In this document: one piece after another, positions 37,815-47,039 of the stretch | Position numbering within the stretch: position 1 is the stretch's first letter | How the letters are laid out: each line of letters starts with the position of its first letter | Assembly: GCA_947452785.1 (NCBI GenBank) | Contig: CANGDZ010000020.1 | Location: 1-48,914, forward strand | Length of the DNA stretch: 48,914 bases | Direction of reading: 5' to 3' | Origin: Comamonadaceae bacterium | GTDB taxonomy: Bacteria; Pseudomonadota; Gammaproteobacteria; Burkholderiales; Burkholderiaceae_C | The notes under the pieces: generated by a model | Seen by the model: the letters and a program-made list of their open reading frames with translations, nothing else | Told to the model about the DNA's origin: nothing | Database searches by the model: none | Program-made: the position numbers and the translations under genes

Positions 37815-39284
37815 ATGCGCATCGACCATCTGATTAACGGCCAGTCCGTGGCTGGCACGGATTACTTTGAAACCGTCAATCCCGCCACACAGCAAGTGCT
37901 GGCGCAAGTCGCCTCAGGCGGCTTGCTGCAGGTCAACCTGGCCGTGGCCGCAGCCAAAGCCGCCTTTCCAAAGTGGGCCGCCACACCCGCCGCCGATCGC
38001 GCCAAGGTCATGCGCAAGCTCGGCGAGTTGATTGCTCAGCATGTGCCCGAAATCGCCGAGACTGAAACTCGCGACTGTGGCCAGACCATCAGCCAGACGG
38101 GTAAGCAACTGGTGCCGCGTGCGGCTGACAACTTTCATTACTTTGCCGAAATGTGCACCCGTGTGGACGGGCACACCTACCCCACACCCACTCACCTGAA
38201 CTACACGCTGTTTCACCCGGTGGGGGTGTGCGCTTTGATCAGCCCGTGGAACGTGCCCTTCATGACAGCCACTTGGAAAGTGGCACCCTGCCTGGCTTTT
38301 GGCAACACCGCCGTGCTCAAGATGAGCGAGCTCTCGCCCATGAGCGCCGCCCGCCTGGGTGAATTGGCGCTGGAAGCTGGCGTACCCCCTGGCGTGTTGA
38401 ACCTGGTGCACGGCTACGGTAGAGAAGCCGGCGAGCCGCTGGTGGCACACCCCGATGTGCGCGCTATCAGCTTCACCGGCTCGACCGCCACGGGTAACCG
38501 CATCGTTCAAGCGGCGGGCCTGAAAAAGTTCAGTATGGAGCTGGGCGGAAAATCACCTTTCGTGATTTTTGAAGATGCTGACCTGGACCGCGCGCTGGAC
38601 GCAGCCCTTTTCATGATTTTCAGCAATAACGGCGAGCGTTGCACCGCCGGCAGCCGCATCCTTGTGCAACAAAGCATCTATGCCGACTTCGCTGCTAAGT
38701 TTGCCGAGCGCGCCAAACGCATCACTGTGGGCGATCCGCTCAATGAAAAAACCATCGTCGGCCCCATGATCTCGCAAGCGCACTTGGCCAAGGTGCGCAG
38801 CTACATCGAACTCGGCCCGAAAGAAGGCGCCACGCTGCTGTGCGGTGGCCTGGACCGGCCGAGCTATGCGCCCGAATTGACGGGTGACTTGCAAAAAGGC
38901 AACTTCGTTTGGCCTACCGTGTTTGCCGATGTGGACAACCGCATGAAGATCGCGCAAGAAGAAATATTTGGCCCTGTGGCCTGTTTGATTCCGTTCAAAG
39001 ACGAAGCACATGCGATTGAGTTGGCTAACGACATTCAGTACGGTTTGTCGAGCTACGTGTGGACTGAGAACATTGGCAAGGCGCACCGCGTGGCCGCCGC
39101 GGTGGAGGCGGGGATGTGTTTTGTCAACAGCCAAAACGTGCGTGACCTGCGCCAACCCTTTGGCGGCACCAAGGCCAGCGGCACCGGGCGTGAAGGCGGC
39201 ACCTGGAGCTACGAAGTTTTTTGCGAACCGAAAAACGTGGCGGTGTCCATGGGTTCGCACCATATTCCCCATTGGGGCCTGTGA
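37815..39284 (+). CDS. hpaE: 5-carboxymethyl-2-hydroxymuconate semialdehyde dehydrogenase
   Basis: The 489-residue NAD-dependent aldehyde dehydrogenase has the general base Glu242 in SMELGGKSPFV, the nucleophile Cys276 in NNGERCTAGS, and the cofactor segment FTGSTATGNRI. It oxidises the semialdehyde made by HpaD ring cleavage. The family match and the surrounding genes identify it as HpaE rather than a generic aldehyde dehydrogenase. Confidence 0.95.
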   Translation: MRIDHLINGQSVAGTDYFETVNPATQQVLAQVASGGLLQVNLAVAAAKAAFPKWAATPAADRAKVMRKLGELIAQHVPEIAETETRDCGQTISQTGKQLVPRAADNFHYFAEMCTRVDGHTYPTPTHLNYTLFHPVGVCALISPWNVPFMTATWKVAPCLAFGNTAVLKMSELSPMSAARLGELALEAGVPPGVLNLVHGYGREAGEPLVAHPDVRAISFTGSTATGNRIVQAAGLKKFSMELGGKSPFVIFEDADLDRALDAALFMIFSNNGERCTAGSRILVQQSIYADFAAKFAERAKRITVGDPLNEKTIVGPMISQAHLAKVRSYIELGPKEGATLLCGGLDRPSYAPELTGDLQKGNFVWPTVFADVDNRMKIAQEEIFGPVACLIPFKDEAHAIELANDIQYGLSSYVWTENIGKAHRVAAAVEAGMCFVNSQNVRDLRQPFGGTKASGTGREGGTWSYEVFCEPKNVAVSMGSHHIPHWGL

Positions 39285-39286
39285 AC

Positions 39287-40273
39287 ATGCAACGCCGCGA
39301 GATCTTGCTGGGCGCTGTGGGGGCGACGCTGCCGTGGGCCAGTCAAGCACAGAGTCAATCCCAAACCCATGCTCAGGCCTGGCCAGCGAAGTCGATCCGC
39401 TGGATCGTGCCTTTCGCGCCGGGCGGCACCACCGATGTGGTGACGCGTCTGGTCGCGGTGGAGTTGACCCGTTCCCTTGGCCAACCGGTGGTCGTCGACA
39501 ACAAGCCCGGCGCCGGCACGGTGATGGGTGTGGATCTGGCGGCCAAGTCGCAAGCGGACGGCTACACCCTGGTCACGGTGGCCAACAGCTTTTGCGTCAA
39601 CCAGACTTTGGTCAAATACCTGCCCTATGACGGACCGCGCGATCTGCGTCCTGTGGCCCTCATGGGCATGTCTGAGCATGTGCTTGTCACGCACCCTGGC
39701 AGCGGCCTCAAGACGCTGGCCGATTTGATTGCCGCGGCGAAGAAGCAGCCGGGCAAGCTCAGCTACGCCTCGTTCGGCGCCGGCACTTCGGCCCACTTGG
39801 CCGGTGCTATGCTCGAAGCTCAGTCTGGCATCGAGATGATCCATGTGCCCTACAAGGGTCAGGCTCCAGCGCTCAACGATGTGATCGGTGGGCAGGTGAC
39901 GGTGATGTTTGGCAATTGGCCCGAATTTCGCCAGCATGTGCACAGCGGCAAGCTGGTGGCTTTGGGTATGGCCACGGCCAAACGCACACCCCTGGCGCCG
40001 CAAATTCCAACTCTGGCTGAGCAAGGCCTGGCCATCGAATCGAACTCATGGAACGGCACTCTGGTGCGAACCGGCACACCCGATGCCGTGGTGCACAAAC
40101 TCAATGCCGAAATCAACAAGGCCTTGCAAACACCCGCCGTGACGCAGGCTTTTCAAGAGGGCGGCATCGCCTCATTGGCCGGCACACCCGATCGTTTTGC
40201 GGCGTTCATCCGCAGTGAAACCGACAAATACGCGCAAGTGATCCGCAAGGCCGGCATCACCTTAGAGAGCTAA
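39287..40273 (+). CDS. tripartite tricarboxylate transporter substrate-binding protein (Bug family)
   Basis: The 328-residue periplasmic binding protein starts at ATG 39287, 2 bp after hpaE, with a signal containing two arginines (MQRREILLGAVGATLPWASQAQ). The family signatures KSIRWIVPFAPGGTTDVVTR and VVVDNKPGAGTVMGVDL follow, then the later HVPYKGQAPALNDVIGGQV. Bug proteins are abundant in Burkholderiales and often bind carboxylates. Its place inside the hpa run suggests it captures an aromatic acid, but no TctA/TctB membrane partner is nearby. Confidence 0.92.
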   Translation: MQRREILLGAVGATLPWASQAQSQSQTHAQAWPAKSIRWIVPFAPGGTTDVVTRLVAVELTRSLGQPVVVDNKPGAGTVMGVDLAAKSQADGYTLVTVANSFCVNQTLVKYLPYDGPRDLRPVALMGMSEHVLVTHPGSGLKTLADLIAAAKKQPGKLSYASFGAGTSAHLAGAMLEAQSGIEMIHVPYKGQAPALNDVIGGQVTVMFGNWPEFRQHVHSGKLVALGMATAKRTPLAPQIPTLAEQGLAIESNSWNGTLVRTGTPDAVVHKLNAEINKALQTPAVTQAFQEGGIASLAGTPDRFAAFIRSETDKYAQVIRKAGITLES

Positions 40274-40320
40274 AAAAGGAAACGCCATGGACGCATTCAA
40301 AAATTTCCGGAGAACTTGTC

Positions 40321-41244
40321 ATGGGTAAGCTCGCACTCGCCGCCAAGATCACGCATGTGCCCAGCATGTACCTGAGTGAAATTCCGGGCCCGCGATTTGG
40401 TACGCGTCAAAACGCGATCGACGGCCATAAAGAAATCAGCCGCCGCTGTCGCGAACTGGGTGTGGACACCTTGGTGGTGTTTGACACGCATTGGCTGGTC
40501 AACGCCAGCTACCACATCAACTGTGGACTGCATTTCAAAGGCGTTTACACCAGCAACGAGTTGCCACATTTCATCAGCAACATGGCGTTCGAGTCGCCCG
40601 GCAACCCGGCGCTGGGTCATTTGCTGGCGAAGGTGTGCAACGACTACGGCGTGGAAACCCTGGCACATGATGCCACCACCTTGCAGCCCGAATACGGCAC
40701 GCTGGTGCCGCTGCGCTACATGAATGAAGACCAGCATTTCAAGGTGGTTTCGGTGTCGGCGTTGTGCACTTCGCATTACTTGAACGACAGCGCCCGCCTG
40801 GGCTGGGCGATGCGCGAAGCGGTTGAAAAACATTACGACGGCAAGGTGGCGTTTTTGGCCAGTGGCTCGCTGTCGCACCGCTTTGCCCAAAACGGTTTGG
40901 CGCCTGAATTTGCCCACAAGATTTGGAGTCCGTTTTTAGAAAAGCTCGACGAGCAGGTGCTGCGCATGTGGGCCCAGCGCGAGTGGAAAGACTTTTGCGA
41001 GATGCTGCCCGAGTACGCCAGCAAGGGCCATGGCGAAGGCTTTATGCACGACACCGCCATGCTGATGGGCGCACTCGGGTGGACCGATTACGATGGCGGC
41101 GTGGAACTGGTCACACCCTACTTCGGCGCTTCTGGCACAGGCCAGTTGAACGCCATTTTTGAAGTCACGCCGCAAACAGGCCTGCACATTCCGGCAGCGC
41201 AAGCCAGTGCGGCAGCGGGTTTCCAAAACGTGTCGCGCCTGTAG
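40321..41244 (+). CDS. hpaD: 3,4-dihydroxyphenylacetate 2,3-dioxygenase (LigB-type extradiol)
   Basis: The 307-residue Fe(II) ring-cleavage enzyme of the LigB fold begins KLALAAKITHVPSMYLSEIPG. His residues lie in THVPSM, FDTHWLVNASYH and ASGSLSHRFAQ, as expected for the iron site. It opens homoprotocatechuate between C2 and C3. A GGAG ribosome site lies 8 bp before ATG 40321, and a 13-codon frame (40287-40328) overlaps the start. Confidence 0.93.
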   Translation: MGKLALAAKITHVPSMYLSEIPGPRFGTRQNAIDGHKEISRRCRELGVDTLVVFDTHWLVNASYHINCGLHFKGVYTSNELPHFISNMAFESPGNPALGHLLAKVCNDYGVETLAHDATTLQPEYGTLVPLRYMNEDQHFKVVSVSALCTSHYLNDSARLGWAMREAVEKHYDGKVAFLASGSLSHRFAQNGLAPEFAHKIWSPFLEKLDEQVLRMWAQREWKDFCEMLPEYASKGHGEGFMHDTAMLMGALGWTDYDGGVELVTPYFGASGTGQLNAIFEVTPQTGLHIPAAQASAAAGFQNVSRL

Positions 41245-41265
41245 TTGCGTCTGTAAAGAGTTGCC

Positions 41266-41697
41266 ATGCCCCATCTTGTAATTTTGTACACCGCTCAGCT
41301 CGACGCTGAATTGAACATGACCACACTGTGCACTCAGATGGCCAACGCCATGCTGACGGTGAGAGACGAAGACGGTAAACAGGTGTTCCCCACGGGGGGC
41401 ACCCGCGTGCTGGCTTACCCGGCGCCGCATTACGCCGTGTCGGACGGCGGGGCGGCCGGCCTTGCCGCCGGAGGAGATGGCGACTACGCTTTCGTTTACC
41501 TAAATGTGCGCATGGGACGGGGCCGCAGCCCCGCCACCCAGAAGCGCGCCGGGCAGACGCTGAGCGATGTAGCGCAAGCCTTCTTTGCTCCCGTTTTGGC
41601 GCAGCGCCACATTGGCATTACGCTGCAGATTGATGAAGGCCCCGAAGTGTTTGACGCCAAACACAGCAACTTGCATCCTCTCTTCAACAAGGCCTGA
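41266..41697 (+). CDS. hpaF: 5-carboxymethyl-2-hydroxymuconate delta-isomerase
   Basis: The 143-residue protein starts MPHLVILYTAQL, giving the N-terminal Pro that serves as catalytic base in this tautomerase-like family. The C-terminal region has VYLNVRMGRGRSPATQKRAG. It isomerises the carboxymethyl-hydroxymuconate made by HpaE. It lies 21 bp after hpaD and 3 bp before hpaH. Confidence 0.92.
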   Translation: MPHLVILYTAQLDAELNMTTLCTQMANAMLTVRDEDGKQVFPTGGTRVLAYPAPHYAVSDGGAAGLAAGGDGDYAFVYLNVRMGRGRSPATQKRAGQTLSDVAQAFFAPVLAQRHIGITLQIDEGPEVFDAKHSNLHPLFNKA

Positions 41698-41700
41698 CCC

Positions 41701-42522
41701 ATGTTTGTACTTTCTGAAACCCAAATCCAGCAACTTGCCATCGAACTGAATTACGCCGAAAAATCGCGAACCCAGATCGAGCATTTTTCCAAACGTTATG
41801 CCGGCATGACGATTGAAGACGGTTACCGCATCAACCGCGCGTGGATGCAACTCAAATTCGCCGAAGGCCGCACCATGATAGGCCACAAGATTGGCTTGAC
41901 CAGTCGCGCCATGCAGGTATCTAGCCAAATTGACGAGCCCGACTACGGCACGCTGCTCGACGACATGCGCTACACCTGTACGCCGGGCCAGGTACTGGAG
42001 ATTCCCTTTGCAAATTTCATTGCGCCGCGCGTCGAGGTCGAGCTGGCCTTCATCTTAAAAAAAGAATTACGCGGCCCGCATGTGACGGTGGAGCAGGTGC
42101 TGGAGGCCACGGACTACGTCACCCCGGCCGTGGAAATCATTGACGCGCGCATTGAGCAGTTCGATCGCCACAGCAAAGTCATGCGCAAGGTGTATGACAC
42201 CATCAGCGACAACGCGGCCAACGCCGGTATCGTTCTGGGTGCCGCGCAAGTCAATCCCTTGACTACCGACCTGCCTTGGTGCGGTGCGGTGCTGCGACAA
42301 AACGGCGTGGTCGAAGAAACCGGTTTGGCCGCTGGCGTGCAAGGCCACCCGGCCATCGGCATTGCTTGGCTGGCCAACAAGTTAGCGCCTTGGGGCGAGC
42401 ATTTGCAAGCTGGCGAGATTGTGCTGGCCGGCTCGTTCACCAAGCCCGCACCCGCCAAAGTGGGCGATGTGTTCGATGTCGACTACGGCCCCTTGGGCCG
42501 TTTGGAATTCAAATTCGTTTAA
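41701..42522 (+). CDS. hpaH: 2-oxohept-3-ene-1,7-dioate hydratase
   Basis: The 273-residue protein of the FAH/hydratase family has [27 protein letters not shown] near residue 60 (shown here in part), the metal region [13 protein letters not shown] and [15 protein letters not shown]. It ends with the [14 protein letters not shown] segment. It adds water to the oxo-heptenedioate, giving the substrate of HpaI. The start is ATG 41701; a run of seven A lies within the gene at 42057-42063. Confidence 0.93.
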   Translation: MFVLSETQIQQLAIELNYAEKSRTQIEHFSKRYAGMTIEDGYRINRAWMQLKFAEGRTMIGHKIGLTSRAMQVSSQIDEPDYGTLLDDMRYTCTPGQVLEIPFANFIAPRVEVELAFILKKELRGPHVTVEQVLEATDYVTPAVEIIDARIEQFDRHSKVMRKVYDTISDNAANAGIVLGAAQVNPLTTDLPWCGAVLRQNGVVEETGLAAGVQGHPAIGIAWLANKLAPWGEHLQAGEIVLAGSFTKPAPAKVGDVFDVDYGPLGRLEFKFV

Positions 42523-42534
42523 CCGGAGACTTTC

Positions 42535-43347
42535 ATGAAAACACCTGTCAACTCTTTTAAACAAGCCCTGGCCGCGCGCCAAACCCAAATTGGTTTATGG
42601 CTCGGTTTGGCCAGCGCCTACAGCGCCGAGATCTGCGCCTGCGCCGGGTTCGATTGGTTGTTGGTCGACGGCGAACATGCCCCGAATGACCTGGCCAGCA
42701 TCCAGGCGAATTTGCAGGCCATCGCCGCCTATCCGGGCAACCATGCGATTGCCCGCGTGCCGGTGGGCGATACGGTGATCATCAAACAATACCTCGATCT
42801 GGGTGTGCAGACCTTGTTGGTGCCGATGGTGGACACGGCCGAGCAGGCCGCGGCGATTGTGCACGCCATGCGTTATCCGCAAGACGATGGCCAAGGCGGT
42901 GTGCGCGGCATGGCCGGCGCGCGTGCCTCGCGCTGGGGGCATTACGCTAACTATGCCAAAGAGGCAAATGCGCAAGTGTGTTTGCTGGTGCAAGCCGAAT
43001 CACAAGAGGCACTGAATAACCTGGACGCCATTGCCCGTACCCCGGGTGTGGATGGGGTTTTCATTGGCCCCGCTGATCTGTCGGCGTCCATGGGCTATGT
43101 GGGCAATTCCGGTCATCCGGTGGTGCAGGCCGCCATTGAAGACGCGATCGCGCGCATCTTGAAGGCCGGTAAGGCGCCCGGCATTTTGACGCCCGATGAA
43201 AAACTGGCGCAGCACTACATCGATCTGGGCGCGGTGTTTGTGGCTGTGGGCCTGGACACCAATTTGCTGATGCGCCACACCACCTCATTAGCTGCGCGCT
43301 TTAAGAGCGCCGCTCAGCCAGCTGATGCCACCGGCAAGGTGTACTGA
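42535..43347 (+). CDS. hpaI: 4-hydroxy-2-oxoheptanedioate aldolase
   Basis: The 270-residue class II pyruvate aldolase of the HpcH/HpaI family has [14 protein letters not shown], the arginine in IARVPVGD, the metal ligands in [10 protein letters not shown] and [15 protein letters not shown]. It splits the hydroxy-oxo-acid into pyruvate and succinic semialdehyde, the last step of the pathway. A GGAG ribosome site is present before ATG 42535. Confidence 0.95.
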   Translation: MKTPVNSFKQALAARQTQIGLWLGLASAYSAEICACAGFDWLLVDGEHAPNDLASIQANLQAIAAYPGNHAIARVPVGDTVIIKQYLDLGVQTLLVPMVDTAEQAAAIVHAMRYPQDDGQGGVRGMAGARASRWGHYANYAKEANAQVCLLVQAESQEALNNLDAIARTPGVDGVFIGPADLSASMGYVGNSGHPVVQAAIEDAIARILKAGKAPGILTPDEKLAQHYIDLGAVFVAVGLDTNLLMRHTTSLAARFKSAAQPADATGKVY

Positions 43348-43348
43348 C

Positions 43349-44134
43349 ATGGCCCTGCAATTACCGACCGTGCCCAGCTTGCAGGGCTGCGTCCATCCCG
43401 ACGAATGGGCCGCCCGTGTGGAGCTGGCCGCTTGCTACCGCGTGTTTGCGATGCTCGGATGGACCGAGATGATTTACAACCACATCACTTTGCGCTTGCC
43501 CACCGCGGTTTGTGGTGCTGAAAAGCAATTTTTAATCAACCCCTTTGGTTTGCATTACAGCGAGGTCACGGCCAGTAATTTGGTGAAGATCAATTTGCAA
43601 GGTCAGGCGCTCGACGGCTCGCCCTATCCGGTCAATCCCGCTGGCTTTACGGTGCACGCGGCCATCCACGATGGCATGCCCGATGCCCATTGTGTGATGC
43701 ACACCCACACCACAGCGGGTGTGGCCGTGGCCTGCTTGCAGGGCGGCTTGCAGCAAACCAATTTTTATACGGCGCAGTTGCACGAGATGGTGGCCTACCA
43801 TGACTTCGAGGGCATCACCATCCACGCCGAAGAAGCTCCGCGCTTGCTCAAGAGCATCGGCGACAAGCCGGCGGTGATTTTGCGCAACCACGGTCTTTTG
43901 GCTTGGGGCCAAAACTTGCCGCACACCTTTGCGATTTTGTGGACACTGCAACGCGCTTGCGAAATCCAGATGGCCACCTTCAGCATGGGGGCGGCGATTC
44001 CCGTGTCCGAAGCGATTGCTGCCAGGTGCACACGCGACGCCTTGCAGTTCAACCCGAACCATGGTGCTGGCCGTGATGTGTTTGACGCTCTGGTGCGTCA
44101 AGTCCACCGCGTGGATGAAAGTTACAGCGTATGA
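43349..44134 (+). CDS. class II aldolase/adducin-family protein
   Basis: The 261-residue zinc aldolase has the ligand pair in CVMHTHTTAGVAVA, a Glu/His region in LHEMVAYHDFEG, and ILRNHGLLAWG, which carries another ligand His. ATG 43349 is one base after the hpaI stop. Such proteins act on sugar phosphates or hydroxy acids; the substrate is not known. It is not part of the classical hpa pathway, but its tight spacing puts it in the same transcript. Confidence 0.88.
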   Translation: MALQLPTVPSLQGCVHPDEWAARVELAACYRVFAMLGWTEMIYNHITLRLPTAVCGAEKQFLINPFGLHYSEVTASNLVKINLQGQALDGSPYPVNPAGFTVHAAIHDGMPDAHCVMHTHTTAGVAVACLQGGLQQTNFYTAQLHEMVAYHDFEGITIHAEEAPRLLKSIGDKPAVILRNHGLLAWGQNLPHTFAILWTLQRACEIQMATFSMGAAIPVSEAIAARCTRDALQFNPNHGAGRDVFDALVRQVHRVDESYSV

Positions 44135-45129
44135 AAATCTGTATTTATGGCGTGGGTGCCATTGGTGGCTGGTTGGGTGTGCATCTGGCGCAAGCCGGTT
44201 GCACCGTCAGCGCCGTGGCGCGCGGAGCTACTTTGCAGGCCTTGCATAACTCAGGTTTGACATTGCACCAAGGAGGCGTCACGCACACGGTGCAAGTGCA
44301 GGCCTCGGACCAGCCTGCGGATTTGGGTGTGCAAGACGTGGTGATCGTCGCCGTCAAGGCACCGGCACTGGCCGATGTGGCGGCGCAGATCGCGCCCTTG
44401 CTTGGGCCACACACGGTGGTTTTTACCGCCATGAATGGCGTGCCGTGGTGGTTTTTGCAAGGCTTTGGCGGTGCGGTGGCTGAGGGGCGCTTGCAAACCA
44501 TCGACCCCACGGGAGAGATTGCACAAGGCATACCCGCAGCCCATGTGCTGGGCTGCGTGGTCCATGCCAGTTGTTCGCTCGATGCGCCGGGGGTGATTCG
44601 ACATCACTTTGGCAACGGACTGATTGTGGGCGAACCCTCAGGCCAATCTACGCAGCGGGCGCAAGACTGGGTGGCGCTGCTGACCCGTGCCGGTTTTACC
44701 GCCACGCTGTCGCCGCAAATTCAAAAAGACATTTGGTTCAAGTTGTGGGGCAATATGACAGTGAATCCGATCAGCGGCATCACCGGCGCCACCACTGATG
44801 TCATTTTGAATGACAACTTGGTGCGCAATTTCATCTCCAGCGTCATGCTCGAGGCTAAGGCCATTGGCGCGCAGCTGGGCATTCCAATCGACCAGCAACC
44901 TGAAGACCGGCACGCGCTGACACGCAAATTGGGCGCCTTCAAAACCTCCATGTTGCAGGACGTGGAAGCGGGTAAAAGCATCGAGCTTGACGCCTTGGTC
45001 AGCGCCGTGCGCGAACTGGGCGAACTGACCCATGTGGCCACCCCGTTTACCGATGCCTTGCTGGGCTTGAGTCGCTTGCATGCCAGAGTTCACGGCCTGT
45101 ACCCGGCACAATCGGAGCATGACCTCTGA
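44131..45129 (+). CDS. ketopantoate reductase-family oxidoreductase
   Basis: The 332-residue protein has the Rossmann start KICIYGVGAIGGWLGVHLAQ, followed by VVIVAVKAPAL and the catalytic-lysine region DIWFKLWGNMTVNPISGIT. Many members reduce 2-oxo acids other than ketopantoate, so the name panE is not used. It overlaps the upstream aldolase by 4 bp and is likely coupled to it. Confidence 0.88.
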   Translation: MKICIYGVGAIGGWLGVHLAQAGCTVSAVARGATLQALHNSGLTLHQGGVTHTVQVQASDQPADLGVQDVVIVAVKAPALADVAAQIAPLLGPHTVVFTAMNGVPWWFLQGFGGAVAEGRLQTIDPTGEIAQGIPAAHVLGCVVHASCSLDAPGVIRHHFGNGLIVGEPSGQSTQRAQDWVALLTRAGFTATLSPQIQKDIWFKLWGNMTVNPISGITGATTDVILNDNLVRNFISSVMLEAKAIGAQLGIPIDQQPEDRHALTRKLGAFKTSMLQDVEAGKSIELDALVSAVRELGELTHVATPFTDALLGLSRLHARVHGLYPAQSEHDL

Positions 45130-46024
45130 ACGCAAAGCCCTGACCGGCACCGCCTTTGCCACCTTGCTGCTGCTCGCCTTGATGATGGGGGGCAACCATG
45201 TGGCGGCGCGCTTTGCGTTCAACAGCGGCGTGGACGTGGTCACCGCGGTGAGCTGTCGTAGTGCGGTCACCGCCTTGGTGGTCGGCGTGCTGTTGTGGCA
45301 GCAAAAAGTTTCGTGGGTCACCACGGCTCGGCAGAAAAAGTTTTTGTTGCTGATCGGCGTACTGATTGCGGTGCAAAGCGTGTGCCTGTATTCGGCCGTG
45401 GCTTGCTTGCCCGTGGCCTTGGCCTTGTTGGCGTTCAACACTTATCCCTTATCCACCGCTTTGTGGGCGCGAATTTTATACGGTCATCGCGCCGAGCGTG
45501 CCGTGCTTTTGGCCATGCCATTGATGTTGTTCGGTTTGGCGCTGGCGCTCGATGTGCTCGGCGCCGCCTCGGGTTTGGGTGCGGCGGCGCACTGGAGCCA
45601 AATCGGTGCAGGCATTGCCTATGCATTGGCGGCCTCGGCGACTTTCGGTTTGGCCATGGTCTTGACCCAGCATGAGGTGGGTAGTCTGGACGGTCGTTTG
45701 CGAACCTTCTCGACCATGGGGTTGGTGGCGGTGTTTGCCATGTCCGTGGCCATGTCGCAAGGGGGATTTCATTTGCCTACTGCGCCGACCGGCTGGTGGG
45801 GCCTGGGTATGCTGACGTTTTTGTATGGGACGGCTTTCAGCATCATGTTCACCGTGTTGCCGCGCTTAGGCGTGGTGGGCAACTCGGCCATCATGAACGT
45901 GGAGCCGGTATTTGCCCTGGTTCTGGCCTGGGCGCTGCTGGACCAAGCCATTGCGCCCATTCAGGTGGCCGGTGCTTTGTTGGTGGTGGCCACCGTCATG
46001 GTGCTGGGACTGCGCAAGCGTTGA
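45119..46024 (+). CDS. EamA/DMT-family transporter
   Basis: The 301-residue protein has about ten membrane segments and two EamA repeats (first half with GNHVAARFAF; second with NVEPVFALVLAWALLDQAI). It is probably a metabolite exporter. ATG 45119 overlaps the preceding gene by 11 bp, so it is the last gene of the twelve-gene hpa run. It converges on rsmI, with 25 bp between the stops and no terminator hairpin visible. Confidence 0.85.
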   Translation: MTSERKALTGTAFATLLLLALMMGGNHVAARFAFNSGVDVVTAVSCRSAVTALVVGVLLWQQKVSWVTTARQKKFLLLIGVLIAVQSVCLYSAVACLPVALALLAFNTYPLSTALWARILYGHRAERAVLLAMPLMLFGLALALDVLGAASGLGAAAHWSQIGAGIAYALAASATFGLAMVLTQHEVGSLDGRLRTFSTMGLVAVFAMSVAMSQGGFHLPTAPTGWWGLGMLTFLYGTAFSIMFTVLPRLGVVGNSAIMNVEPVFALVLAWALLDQAIAPIQVAGALLVVATVMVLGLRKR

Positions 46025-46049
46025 AGCCGCAACAGGGGTCCTGGTCCGA

Positions 46050-47039
46050 TCAGTCCGGCTTGGCGTTTTTCAGTTGCAGGGCTTGGTCGTACAGGGTGTT
46101 TTTCGATTCACCACTGATCTCGGCCGCTAACTTGACGGCGGTTTTCAAAGGCAACTCGGGCAGCAACAACTGCAACACGCGCAGGCCATCGCCTGTGACC
46201 GCGACCGCAGGTACGTCGTGGATCACCAGCACAAATTCACCGCGTTGACGTTCAGGCTTGGCGGCGAACCAGGCGGGTAACTCGCTGGCGGCCAGGGTGT
46301 CAATCTGCTCAAACTGTTTGGTCAATTCGCGTCCCACCGTCACGCGGCGTTCGCCCAACACGATCAAGGCCAAGGCCAGGGCCTCGATGCGGTGCGGCGC
46401 TTCCAGCAGCACCATGGCGCGTTCTTCGCTGGCCAAGGCGTGCACGGCGTGCTGGCGCTCGGCGGTTTTGCTGGGCATGAAGCCGACAAACACAAACCCG
46501 TTGCCACCGGTCATGCCCGAGGCGCTCAGCGCGGTGGTGACGCTGCTGGCGCCGGGCAGGGGCAGTACCCGAAAACCCGCTTGACGCGTCGCGTCCACCA
46601 AACGCGCACCCGGGTCGCTGATGGCTGGCGTGCCGGCATCGCTCACATAGGCCACGCGCTGGCCTTGGGCCAAACGCGCCACCACGGTTTGTGCCGCTTC
46701 GTGTTCGTTGTGCTGGTGCAGTGCCAGCAGCTGGGCGCTGCTGCGGTCAATGCCATAAGCGCGCAAGAGCTGCTGGGTGTGGCGCGTGTCTTCGCAGGCG
46801 ATCACGTCGCACAGACTGAGCACATGCAAAGCACGCAAAGTGATGTCGGCCAGGTTGCCAATCGGGGTGGCGACCACATACAGTGTGTGGCTGGGATGGT
46901 TTTGGTGCGCGCTGGTGTCATGCGCTGCAGCCAAAGCCCGCGACCAGGCCGTCGCCCCTGAGCCCGAAACGGGCGTGGGGGTGGCGTCAGGGGCCTGGGC
47001 GGCGATCTCATCCGAAGCAGTCAAGGGAGGCAAAGTCAA
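46050..47039 (-). CDS. rsmI: 16S rRNA 2'-O-ribose C1402 methyltransferase
   Basis: The core begins TLYVVATPIGNLADITLRAL and contains YVSDAGTPAISDPG and LPGASSVTTALSASG, the RsmI (tetrapyrrole-methylase fold) signature. It methylates C1402 in the ribosomal P site. No ATG start is available. TTG 47039 gives 329 residues with a ~50-residue low-complexity extension; TTG 46934 gives 294 residues, close to the usual length. It is divergent from yraN. Confidence 0.93.
   Translation of the reverse strand: MTLPPLTASDEIAAQAPDATPTPVSGSGATAWSRALAAAHDTSAHQNHPSHTLYVVATPIGNLADITLRALHVLSLCDVIACEDTRHTQQLLRAYGIDRSSAQLLALHQHNEHEAAQTVVARLAQGQRVAYVSDAGTPAISDPGARLVDATRQAGFRVLPLPGASSVTTALSASGMTGGNGFVFVGFMPSKTAERQHAVHALASEERAMVLLEAPHRIEALALALIVLGERRVTVGRELTKQFEQIDTLAASELPAWFAAKPERQRGEFVLVIHDVPAVAVTGDGLRVLQLLLPELPLKTAVKLAAEISGESKNTLYDQALQLKNAKPD

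Noticed and set aside
39221..39286. Longer N-terminus of the Bug protein frame
   Set aside because: The upstream part overlaps the hpaE end, and the signal peptide starts cleanly at ATG 39287.
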